From DASUPK01 sp963763955 (GTDB taxonomy: Bacteria; Actinomycetota; Thermoleophilia; Solirubrobacterales; 70-9): 64,000 bases of DNA. The position numbers were made by a program, and so were the translations under genes. Positions 33,208 through 40,300 of this stretch are shown in pieces. The notes beneath the pieces were generated by a model. The model saw only the letters and a program-made list of their open reading frames with translations. It was not told the DNA's origin and did no database searches. Position 1 is the stretch's first letter; every line of letters starts with the position of its first letter. The stretch is taken from assembly GCA_963763955.1 (NCBI GenBank), contig CAVXQP010000025.1, positions 77,483 to 141,482 on the forward strand, read 5' to 3'.

Positions 33208-34200
33208 ATGGCCGAGACCGCCAACAGGGTGATGGTCCCCGGCTACCGGCACGTGCCCGGAAACCACTGCGGCTCGACGGCGCTGCGCAACCTGCTGGCC
33301 TTCCACGGCGTCGAGATCTCGGAGGAGATGGCGTTCGGGCTCGGCGCCGGCGCCTGCTTCTACTACGTGGTCCTCGACGAGCACTCCCCGACCCGGTTCA
33401 CGAATGGCCGCGCGGCGCGGCTCGAGGAGAACTTCCTCGAGCTGACCGAGGTCCCGCTGCGCCTCTTGACCGAAGCCGACCCGGAGGCGTCGTGGAAGCT
33501 AGCGCGGGAGGACGTCGACACCGGCCGGCCGACTCTGCTGCTCACCGATCTCTACTACCTCGATCATTACGGGCGCTCCACCCACTTCCCCGGCCACGCG
33601 GTGGTGCTCGCCGGCTACGACGATGAGCTCGCCTGGCTCTCCGACACGGCGTTCGAGGACCTGCAGACCACCTCGATCGAGAGCCTCAAAGAGGCCCGTC
33701 ACTCGCAGCAGCCGATCTTCCCCCTGGAGGGGCACGCGATCGACCTGCCGGAGGGAATCGAGCTGAGCCGCGAGGATCTGCTCGCGCGCGCGCCGAAGGC
33801 GATCGAGCGGGGGGCCGCCCGGATGCTCGAACCGCCGCTCGGCGACTTCGAGGGACTCCCGGCGCTACGTCGCTTCGCGGCCGAGCTCGGAGACTGGCCG
33901 GAGGCCGCCGCGGACTGGCAGTGGTGTGCGCGCTTCCTCTATCAGGTGATCGAGCGTCGCGGGACGGGCGGCGGCAACTTCCGCAAGATGTACTCGCGGT
34001 TCCTCGAGGAGGCGGGTTACCAGGAGGCCTCCCTCGCCCACGGGGCCGCCGAGGAGTGGACCAAGCTCGCGCTGGCCGCACGCACGGCGAGCGAGCCGGA
34101 TCAGCCGGACCCGGAGCAGTGGCGGGAGCTCTCCAAGGAGGCGGCCAAGGTGCTCGACGCCGAGGAGCGCCTCTGGGCCGCGCTGGCCGAGTCTCGCTGA
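33208..34200 (+). CDS. BtrH-like N-terminal domain + DUF4872 protein
   Basis: 330 aa from ATG 33208. The start VPGYRHVPGNHCGSTALRNL matches the BtrH N-terminal family (butirosin biosynthesis acyl transfer), with Cys in NHCGS as the presumed nucleophile. HFPGHAVVLAGYDDELAWLS carries a conserved His and a YDD-type segment of a papain-like fold. The C-terminal half (KAIERGAARMLEPP, then RRGTGGGNFRKMYSRFLEEA) fits DUF4872. No aminoglycoside genes are nearby, so it is a lone member: a peptide-bond-modifying or acyl-transferring enzyme with unknown substrate. It diverges from PAP2 over 39 bp. Confidence 0.72.
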   Translation: MAETANRVMVPGYRHVPGNHCGSTALRNLLAFHGVEISEEMAFGLGAGACFYYVVLDEHSPTRFTNGRAARLEENFLELTEVPLRLLTEADPEASWKLAREDVDTGRPTLLLTDLYYLDHYGRSTHFPGHAVVLAGYDDELAWLSDTAFEDLQTTSIESLKEARHSQQPIFPLEGHAIDLPEGIELSREDLLARAPKAIERGAARMLEPPLGDFEGLPALRRFAAELGDWPEAAADWQWCARFLYQVIERRGTGGGNFRKMYSRFLEEAGYQEASLAHGAAEEWTKLALAARTASEPDQPDPEQWRELSKEAAKVLDAEERLWAALAESR

Positions 34201-34203
34201 GCC

Positions 34204-34419
34204 TCAGCCGGCGAAGCCGATGCTGTGCTCGCCGGGGGCGCCCCGGATGAAGACCACCTGACGGAGATCGAGCGCGATCGCGCCGTCCTCTGTCTCCACG
34301 TCGGTCCAGCCATCGGCACTGTCGAGTGCCTTGCGGAGATCGTTGAACTTGCCCTCGTCGAGCCGGACGGCGACCACCTGGCCGCCGGCGAAGCCGATCT
34401 CGATCCGCCCCGCCGCCAT
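34204..34419 (-). CDS. Small hypothetical protein
   Basis: 71 aa, not recognised. It reads as alternating strands and one helix: IEIGFAGGQVVAVRLDEG, KFNDLRKALDSADGW, then DGAIALDLRQVVFIRG. It lies 31 bp after the methylmalonyl-CoA epimerase gene, on the same strand, as the last gene of that operon. Its codon use resembles that of its neighbours, and it faces the end of the BtrH-like gene with only 3 bp between stops. A small nucleic-acid- or membrane-associated beta protein is possible but unproven. Confidence 0.6.
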   Translation of the reverse strand: MAAGRIEIGFAGGQVVAVRLDEGKFNDLRKALDSADGWTDVETEDGAIALDLRQVVFIRGAPGEHSIGFAG

Positions 34420-34450
34420 CAGTCGCCCCCAACATCCGGTCGTCTGCGGC

Positions 34451-34864
34451 TCATGAATGAGCCTTCGACGGTTCTACGATCTCGGTCAACACTCCGCCCG
34501 TCGAACGAGGGTGGACGAAGGCGACGCGGGAGTCGCGTATGCCGACGCGAGGCTCGTCATCGATCAGCTCCACGCCGGCGTCCTTGAGCCTTCCCAGGAC
34601 ATCGTCGATGTCGCCGACCGCGTAGGCGACGTGATGCAAGCCGGGGCCCCGCTGCTCCAGGTACTTGCCGACCGGCGTGTCCGGGCCGAGTGGCCGCAGC
34701 AGCTCCACATGGCCGTCGCCGACGTCCAGGAGGGCGGCCTCCACGCCCTGTGACTCCACCGTCTCGCGATGGGCCAGCGGCATGCCCAGGGTCCCCTCGT
34801 AGAGGGCGAGGGCCCCCTCGAGGTCGTCGGTGGCGACGCCGATGTGGTCGATCCGGGCGAACAC
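34451..34864 (-). CDS. mce: Methylmalonyl-CoA epimerase
   Basis: 137 aa, VOC fold. It starts FARIDHIGVATDDLEGALA, with the metal His in DHIG; other ligands are in GVEAALLDVGDGHVELLRP, GPGLHHVAYAVGDIDDVL and TGGVLTEIVEP. The spacing matches bacterial methylmalonyl-CoA epimerases, which convert (S)- to (R)-methylmalonyl-CoA in propionate and branched-chain breakdown. The mutase is not in view. Part of a minus-strand operon with DUF1385 and M20 peptidase genes. Confidence 0.88.
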   Translation of the reverse strand: MFARIDHIGVATDDLEGALALYEGTLGMPLAHRETVESQGVEAALLDVGDGHVELLRPLGPDTPVGKYLEQRGPGLHHVAYAVGDIDDVLGRLKDAGVELIDDEPRVGIRDSRVAFVHPRSTGGVLTEIVEPSKAHS

Positions 34865-34876
34865 AGGGTCGGAAGT

Positions 34877-35749
34877 CTACGTAGCGGGGAGCGGATCGCT
34901 CGCCGAGGTCTCGCCCTCGGCCTCCTGCTCCACCCGGAGGATCTCGCGGAGGGCGGTCACCCCGACCTCGAGCTGCTCCGGAGTGGGCTCCTTGGTGGCG
35001 ATCAGGCGCTGGATCTCATGCCCCGGGCGGTGGAAGGCCCTGGCGGCGGTGGTCTCAGGGTTGCGCTCGCTCCAGGCGAACATCTCCGCCGCGACCGAGG
35101 CGCTGGCGACTCCGACCGCCGCCCGGGCCAAGGGGCCGGGCTCTTCGAGGGCGCGCTCGAGCAGCAGCTGGCCGGCTGCCGAGAGCACCAGCATCGGCGC
35201 GACCAGGTTGGAGCCGCAGCGCTCGTGCTCCTTGGTCGCCGAGGCCGGGTCATCCGACCCGGCCTCATAGGCGCCGATCGCCTTGTGCTCGACGCCATGG
35301 TAAGCCGCCAAGTTGCGGTCGCTGAGCGCCACCATCGCCGGCGCCAGACCGAGCGCCGCCTGGATCAGTTCCCCGATGGCGCTCGCCGGCCGGCGGCGGA
35401 GCGCCCGGCTGGCGCTCGAGGCGACCAACATCGCGGCGATCACACGAACGTCCTCGAACGGCAGCCGAGCCGACCGCAGCTTCATCCGCACCGTCGGAAT
35501 CAGCAGGAAGGCCTCCGCGAGCCGCAGCGGCCCGCGCAGAAGGGGCACTTGGACCGCCAGGTCAGGGGCCAGCACCGGCTTGCGGCCGGAGGCGACCTGG
35601 ATCTCTCCCTCCCGATCTCGCGCCGCGGCGGCCCAGGAGGTCGGCCCGTGGATCAGCAGGCCGTTGCGAAGTGCCATCCCGCCGAGCCGGAGGATGTAGG
35701 CCTCCTCCGACGCCGGCGCCTGGTCGCCGTTGTGGCTGGGGTCGCTCAC
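34877..35749 (-). CDS. DUF1385 membrane protein
   Basis: 290 aa from GTG 35749, overlapping the M20 gene by 4 bp (GTGA). The family marks are LRLGGMALRNGLLIHGP near the N-terminus and AAYHGVEHKAIGAYEAG near residue 158, followed by hydrophobic helices with SNLVAPMLVLSAAGQLLLE. Unlike many members it has long amphipathic tails and an acidic C-terminus. In firmicutes this family includes YqhQ; the biochemical role is unknown. Two or three membrane segments are predicted. Confidence 0.82.
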   Translation of the reverse strand: MSDPSHNGDQAPASEEAYILRLGGMALRNGLLIHGPTSWAAAARDREGEIQVASGRKPVLAPDLAVQVPLLRGPLRLAEAFLLIPTVRMKLRSARLPFEDVRVIAAMLVASSASRALRRRPASAIGELIQAALGLAPAMVALSDRNLAAYHGVEHKAIGAYEAGSDDPASATKEHERCGSNLVAPMLVLSAAGQLLLERALEEPGPLARAAVGVASASVAAEMFAWSERNPETTAARAFHRPGHEIQRLIATKEPTPEQLEVGVTALREILRVEQEAEGETSASDPLPAT

Positions 35750-37086
35750 GACAGCATCCTCTGGGGCAGCTCGTAGAAGAACCGGGCCGAGAGCTCGACG
35801 TCGGAGACCGGGATGCGCTCATCGGCACCATGGATCAACGGGGCCGCCTGGAACAGGTCCACCTCTCGGTATGGACAGAAGCCGTAGACGACCGCGTCGG
35901 GGAAGGCGGTGCGGAACGGGTTGCTGTCGCTGAATCCGGGCATCACCATCGGCGCTATCTCCGCTCCGGGATCCGCCTCGCCGAGCCAGGAGCGGATCGC
36001 GTCCGCGAGCGGCGAGTCCATCGGCGAGCTGTTGCCGACCACCGCCTCGCTGAACTCGATCTCATAGTCGCCGTCGCCGATCAGGGCCTCGAGCCGGTCG
36101 CGGGCCTCGACCTTGCCGAAACCGGGTGGGACGCGGCAGTCGATCAGGGCCTCGGCCTCGGATGGGATCACGTTCGCCTTCTTGCCCGCCTCGGCCTTGG
36201 TCGGTGTCAGGGTCACGCCCAGCATCGGCTCCACCAGGTAGTCGGCGAGCAGGGGCTCCTCGGCGCGGATCCGCTCAAGCCCGGCGCGGACACCCTCCTC
36301 GCCCGGGAAGGGCTGACCGAGAAAGGCCTCGAGCAGTGCCTCGCCGACGTCGGTCGGCTCGGGGGGCGGCTGCTCGGAGAGCGCCGCCAGGTGGCCGGCG
36401 AGCTTGAGGAGCGCGTTGTCGCCGATCCGCGGCAGGGAGGCGTGGCCGGCCCGGCCGTAGGTCCGCAGCCTCATCCGGAAGATCCCCTTCTCGCCGACGC
36501 TCAGGGTGTAGAGCCGGCGGCCGCCGAACTCGACCAGCTCGCCGCCTCCCTCGTTGACGACGAAGTCGCTGCGCACCTTGTCCGGGTGCTGTTCGCAGAG
36601 CCAGTGGGCGCCAAGGCCGCCGCCGACCTCCTCGTCGGCCGTGATCACCAGCATCAGCTCGCCGCTCCGCGGCCGCCAGCCGCTGCCGCCCAGCGCCACT
36701 GCGGCAGCCACCTCGGAGGCGACCTGCCCCTTCATGTCGAGCGCGCCGCGGCCGCGCACCCAGCCGTCGGCGACGTCGCCCGCCCATGGATCGAAGGACC
36801 ACTCATCGGAGTCCGCCCGGACGGTGTCGACGTGACCGAGGAAGGTGAGCGTGGGACCGTCGGTCGCTCCGTGGAGGCGGGCGACCAGGTTGGGGCGACC
36901 GGGCTCGGCCTCGAGCAGCTCGCACTCGAAGCCGGCGGCGATCAGCGAGTCCCTGAGGAACTCCTGGACCGGGCCCTCGTTGCCGGGCGGATTGACGGTG
37001 TTGGTCCGGATCAGGCGCCCGAGCAGATCGACCGCTGACGAGCCGAGGCCCTCCGGGATGGCCGTCGTCGCGGTGCCCTCCTCCAT
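35746..37086 (-). CDS. M20/M25/M40 family metallo-hydrolase
   Basis: 446 aa. Zinc-site motifs: TLTFLGHVDTVRADSDEW near residue 78 and GRGALDMKGQVASEVAAA near 113, the catalytic pair EE in ITADEEVGGGLGAHWL near 147, and a late His in LIHGADERIPV near 425. A lid/dimer domain with the SLPRIGDNALLKL His lies between. The family covers dipeptidases, N-acyl-amino-acid deacetylases and succinyl-diaminopimelate desuccinylase-like enzymes; the best guess is an N-acyl-amino acid or peptide hydrolase. In operon chrA-M20-DUF1385-mce, it starts 9 bp after chrA. Confidence 0.88.
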   Translation of the reverse strand: MEEGTATTAIPEGLGSSAVDLLGRLIRTNTVNPPGNEGPVQEFLRDSLIAAGFECELLEAEPGRPNLVARLHGATDGPTLTFLGHVDTVRADSDEWSFDPWAGDVADGWVRGRGALDMKGQVASEVAAAVALGGSGWRPRSGELMLVITADEEVGGGLGAHWLCEQHPDKVRSDFVVNEGGGELVEFGGRRLYTLSVGEKGIFRMRLRTYGRAGHASLPRIGDNALLKLAGHLAALSEQPPPEPTDVGEALLEAFLGQPFPGEEGVRAGLERIRAEEPLLADYLVEPMLGVTLTPTKAEAGKKANVIPSEAEALIDCRVPPGFGKVEARDRLEALIGDGDYEIEFSEAVVGNSSPMDSPLADAIRSWLGEADPGAEIAPMVMPGFSDSNPFRTAFPDAVVYGFCPYREVDLFQAAPLIHGADERIPVSDVELSARFFYELPQRMLS

Positions 37087-37095
37087 GGGATCAGC

Positions 37096-38253
37096 CTAGG
37101 GCACCGGCGCTCCGGCCAGAGCGAGGATCACGCCGACCGCTCCGGCGCCGACCAGCGCCTCGACGACGCCCCGGCGGACGATCAGCAGGGCGACCGCCGC
37201 GGCGGCGAGCACGCCGAACTGCCAGCCCTCATGCAGGGCACCGGCGAGGGTGACGGCGGAGCCGAGGATCGCCCCGATCGCCGCCGGCCCGGCGCCGTCG
37301 AGGAATCCCCGCGCCTTGTCGTTTCCGCGCAGGCGCTCGAAGCGACCGCCGCCGAGCAGGATGAAGGAGAACGAGGGCGCGAAGGCGACGGCCGCCGCGA
37401 GCAGGCCTCCGCCTATGCCGTGTGCCGCGTAGCCGACAGCCGCCACGGTGGCCACCACCGGCCCCGGAGTGACCTGGCCGAGAGCGACGGCATTGAGGAA
37501 CTGCGCGTTGGTCATCCAGTGGTAGACGTTCACCGCGTCGTCCTGCATCAGCGGGATGATCACGAAGCCCCCTCCGAACGAGAGGGCGCCGACCTTGAGT
37601 GCAGTCCAAGCCAGGGCGCCGATGCCGCCGGACGAGGCCGCGGCGGTCGTGAGCGCTGCCGGCTTCCAGGTCAGCGCCGAGGCACCCGAGAACCAGCCCC
37701 GACGGACCAGCTCGAAGAGCCCGCAGGCCAGCAGGACCAGGACCAGATAGGAACCGATCAGGATCGCGCCCAGCACCCCCGCGAACAGGTAGATCAGCCA
37801 GCGCGGCCGGTGGCCGTGTCCCTCCATCGCATGGCGGTAGCTGGGCCCGACCAGCTCGCTCCCGGCGCGGACCGCGACGGCCGCGACGGCGGCGCCTGCC
37901 CCGGCCCCGGCGCCCCGCACCCAGAGCGGCGGCGAGGAGGAGAGGAAGAGCAAGGACAGTGCCAGCACCATGATCACCGCCGGGACGACGAACCCGAGTC
38001 CCCCGATCACCGCCCCCCAGGGACCCCCGACCCGATAGGCGCAGAAGATCGACAGCTGCGTCGAGGACGGTCCGGGGAGCAGCGAGCACGCCGCATTGGC
38101 GTCCTCGAAGGTGCGGGCGTCCATCCAGCCCTGCTTGCGGACGACGAGCTCCCTGAGCAGCGAGACGTGGGCGGGTGGGCCCCCGAAGCCGATCAGCCCG
38201 ATGCGCAGCCACTCCCTCGCGATCACCCCAAGGGGAGCGGAGTCGCGGTTCAT
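37096..38253 (-). CDS. chrA: Chromate transporter (CHR family, long form)
   Basis: 385 aa from ATG 38253. Both CHR domains are present: WLRIGLIGFGGPPAHVSLLR near residue 15 with ANAACSLLPGPSSTQLS near 55, then LKVGALSFGGGFVIIPLMQD near 215 with LGQVTPGPVVATVAAVGY. About ten to twelve membrane helices are predicted. By family knowledge it pumps chromate out by anion exchange or proton antiport, though many CHR genes have other oxyanions as substrates. It is first in a minus-strand operon and divergent from the SnoaL-like gene over 11 bp, so promoters must overlap coding sequence. Confidence 0.9.
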   Translation of the reverse strand: MNRDSAPLGVIAREWLRIGLIGFGGPPAHVSLLRELVVRKQGWMDARTFEDANAACSLLPGPSSTQLSIFCAYRVGGPWGAVIGGLGFVVPAVIMVLALSLLFLSSSPPLWVRGAGAGAGAAVAAVAVRAGSELVGPSYRHAMEGHGHRPRWLIYLFAGVLGAILIGSYLVLVLLACGLFELVRRGWFSGASALTWKPAALTTAAASSGGIGALAWTALKVGALSFGGGFVIIPLMQDDAVNVYHWMTNAQFLNAVALGQVTPGPVVATVAAVGYAAHGIGGGLLAAAVAFAPSFSFILLGGGRFERLRGNDKARGFLDGAGPAAIGAILGSAVTLAGALHEGWQFGVLAAAAVALLIVRRGVVEALVGAGAVGVILALAGAPVP

Positions 38254-38264
38254 ACTGCGGGAGC

Positions 38265-38675
38265 ATGTCAAGCGGCAACACGGAGCTCGTCCAGAAGATC
38301 CTCGGCGCGTACCTGACCGGGGATGAGGAGACCCTGCGGGCGATGATTCCGCCCCACGGGGAGATCTACGGCGCCCCCGGGATCATCAACGCCGGCACCT
38401 ACCACGGCTATGAGGGCTTCATGCACTGGGTCCGCCAGTGGGACGACGCCTGGGCCGAGATCAACTACGAGCTCGGAGAGGTGATCGAGGTCGGCGACTC
38501 CTTCGTGGTCGTTCCCGCTCACGTCGTCGGCAGGGGAGCGGTGAGCGGTCTCCAGATCGACTCCGTGTTCGGCTGGATGTACGAGTTCCGGGACGGCCAG
38601 GCCGTTCGCTTCCACACCTACGCGACGACCGATGACGCGCTGCAGGCGGCGCGGAGCCTGGCGGAGGCCGGGTGA
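38265..38675 (+). CDS. SnoaL-like (NTF2-fold) protein
   Basis: 136 aa from ATG 38265, with GGGAG upstream. The NTF2-like pattern is clear: LVQKILGAYLTGDEETLRAM, then NAGTYHGYEGFMHWVRQWDD, FVVVPAHVVGRGAVSG and a closing AVRFHTYATTDDALQAARS. Such proteins bind or isomerise small molecules; no specific function can be assigned. The stop overlaps the rarA start by 4 bp, so the two genes are translationally coupled, an unexplained but tight link. Confidence 0.8.
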   Translation: MSSGNTELVQKILGAYLTGDEETLRAMIPPHGEIYGAPGIINAGTYHGYEGFMHWVRQWDDAWAEINYELGEVIEVGDSFVVVPAHVVGRGAVSGLQIDSVFGWMYEFRDGQAVRFHTYATTDDALQAARSLAEAG

Positions 38676-40006
38676 GCGACCAGCTCTTCGAGACCGGCGA
38701 GGGTACGCCCCAGACCGGGGTCCGGGCCGAGGACGCGCCGCTCGCCGTCCGCATGCGCCCGAGGGACCTCGACGAGCTCGCCGGGCAGAGCCATCTGCTC
38801 GAGCCGGGCTCGGCCCTCCGGATCGCGATCGAGTCCGGCGAGCCGCACAGCGCGATCTTCTACGGGCCGCCGGGCACCGGCAAGACGACGGTGGCGCGGA
38901 TCATCGCGGCCCGGGCCAAGGGCGCCTTCGAGGAGCTCTCGGCGGTCAACGCGGGACGCCCTGAGGTGCGTGAGGTGATCGCGCGAGCCAGGGAGCGCCG
39001 CGCCTCGGGCCGGCCGACGATCTTCTTCCTCGACGAGATCCACCGCTTCAACAAGGCGCAGCAGGATGCGCTCCTGCCGGCCGTCGAGGACGGATTGATC
39101 ACGCTGATCGGTGCGACCACCGAGAACCCGTACTTCGAGGTCAACTCGGCGCTCCTCTCCCGCACCCAGATCTACGAGTTCCGCCCGCTGACCGCGACGG
39201 AGATCGAGGGGCTCGTCCTGCGGGCGCTCCGCGATGAGCGCGGCATCCCCGACCCACCGGACATCTCGGCCGAGGCACTCGAGCTGCTCACCACACGGGC
39301 CGGAGGCGACGGGCGGGTCGCGCTCGCCGCGCTGGAGCGGGCGGCGGAGGCGACACGCGCGGCGGGTGACTCCGAGATCGGCGTCGCCGCGGTCGAGGAC
39401 GCGCTGCAGCGCAAGGCGCTGCTCTACGACCGCGAGGGCGACAAGCACTACGACTACATCTCGGCGTGGATCAAGGCCACCCGCGGCTCGGACGTCGACG
39501 CCTCCATCTACTACCTCGCCGTGATGCTGGAGGGTGGCGAAGACCCGCGCTTCATCGCCCGCCGTATGGTCATCTTCGCCTCCGAGGACATCGGCAACGC
39601 GGACCCGCAGGCGCTGCTGGTCGCCAACGCCGCGGCCCAGGCCGTCGACCGGGTCGGGCTCCCGGAGTGCGCGCTCAACCTCTCCCAGGCCGCCGCCTAC
39701 CTCGCGCTGGCGCCGAAGTCGAACGCCACGACCCGGGCCATCTCGAAGGCGAGCGCGCACGTCCGCGAGCACGGCGCCGCCGAGCCGCCGCCCTACCTGC
39801 AGGACGCCCACTACCCGGGCGCCAGGCAGCTCGGCCGGGGCCAGGGCTACCGCTACCCGCACGACGAGCCCGACGGAGTCACCGACCAGCCGCTGTCGCC
39901 GGAGTCGATCCGGAGCGAGCGCTTCTACGAGCCGACTGACCGCGGCGCCGAGGGGGAGCTGCGCGAGCGGCTGGAGCGCCTGCGCCGGCTGCGCTCCCAG
40001 GATTAG
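38672..40006 (+). CDS. rarA: Replication-associated recombination protein A (MgsA/RarA AAA+ ATPase)
   Basis: 444 aa from GTG 38672. Walker A is IFYGPPGTGKTTVARII near residue 67; Walker B is TIFFLDEIHRFNKAQQDALL near 115, followed by sensor 1 IGATTENPYFEVNSALLSR. The clamp-loader-like helical part and the RarA C-terminal domain (DYISAWIKATRGSDVDASIY, RRMVIFASEDIGNADP, QEAHYPGARQLG-like) are present. RarA acts at stalled replication forks with RecA and SSB. The length is standard. About 130 bp after its stop lies a strong terminator-like hairpin. Confidence 0.95.
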   Translation: MSDQLFETGEGTPQTGVRAEDAPLAVRMRPRDLDELAGQSHLLEPGSALRIAIESGEPHSAIFYGPPGTGKTTVARIIAARAKGAFEELSAVNAGRPEVREVIARARERRASGRPTIFFLDEIHRFNKAQQDALLPAVEDGLITLIGATTENPYFEVNSALLSRTQIYEFRPLTATEIEGLVLRALRDERGIPDPPDISAEALELLTTRAGGDGRVALAALERAAEATRAAGDSEIGVAAVEDALQRKALLYDREGDKHYDYISAWIKATRGSDVDASIYYLAVMLEGGEDPRFIARRMVIFASEDIGNADPQALLVANAAAQAVDRVGLPECALNLSQAAAYLALAPKSNATTRAISKASAHVREHGAAEPPPYLQDAHYPGARQLGRGQGYRYPHDEPDGVTDQPLSPESIRSERFYEPTDRGAEGELRERLERLRRLRSQD

Positions 40007-40141
40007 CGCTGCGTTAAGGCCAATCCCCGAATTTTCACGGCGCAACCTTTTCGGCGAGTCCGTGTTCTGACGGTTGTCTGACGCTCTGGCAAGTCGTGCG
40101 GTTCGCCGGAGCCAGCGCGTAAGAGCCGGGGAGTGGACAAC

Positions 40142-40176
40142 GAAGGCCGGGAGCTCGGGGATTGCTCCCGGCCTTC
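40142..40176 (+). terminator. Strong terminator-like hairpin between rarA and the aldehyde dehydrogenase
   Basis: A perfect 13-bp stem, GAAGGCCGGGAGC and GCTCCCGGCCTTC, with a 9-nt loop, followed by AATTTCTTCC. It lies in the 294-bp gene-free gap 40007-40300, about 135 bp after the rarA stop. It could end the rarA message or, if the aldehyde dehydrogenase promoter lies upstream, act as an attenuator. Confidence 0.65.
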
Positions 40177-40215
40177 AATTTCTTCCGGGCTCGGCTGGAC
40201 TGAGACTGGGAGGAA

Positions 40216-40236
40216 GCGGCCTCGGCGGGAGGCCGC
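40216..40236 (+). promoter_or_regulatory. Second leader hairpin upstream of aldehyde dehydrogenase
   Basis: GCGGCCTC and GAGGCCGC form a perfect 8-bp stem with loop GGCGG, 40 bp after the terminator-like hairpin and 65 bp before the ATG at 40301. Two stable stems in a leader of this length resemble a regulatory leader. I cannot match the region 40007-40140 to a known riboswitch class. Confidence 0.4.
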
Positions 40237-40300
40237 TGCCATCACGCGGGTCGCGCGTAGAATCGCCGGGACCGAGCGCAAGCGACGAGAGGACCCAGTG

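Noticed and set aside
34204..34419. Calling the 71-aa protein a known small DUF
   Set aside because: It resembles no small actinobacterial family I can name with confidence, so it is left hypothetical.
40007..40140. Possible c-di-GMP or c-di-AMP riboswitch
   Set aside because: Some purine-rich fragments resemble such leaders, but the conserved cores could not be placed in order; kept as an unexplained leader.
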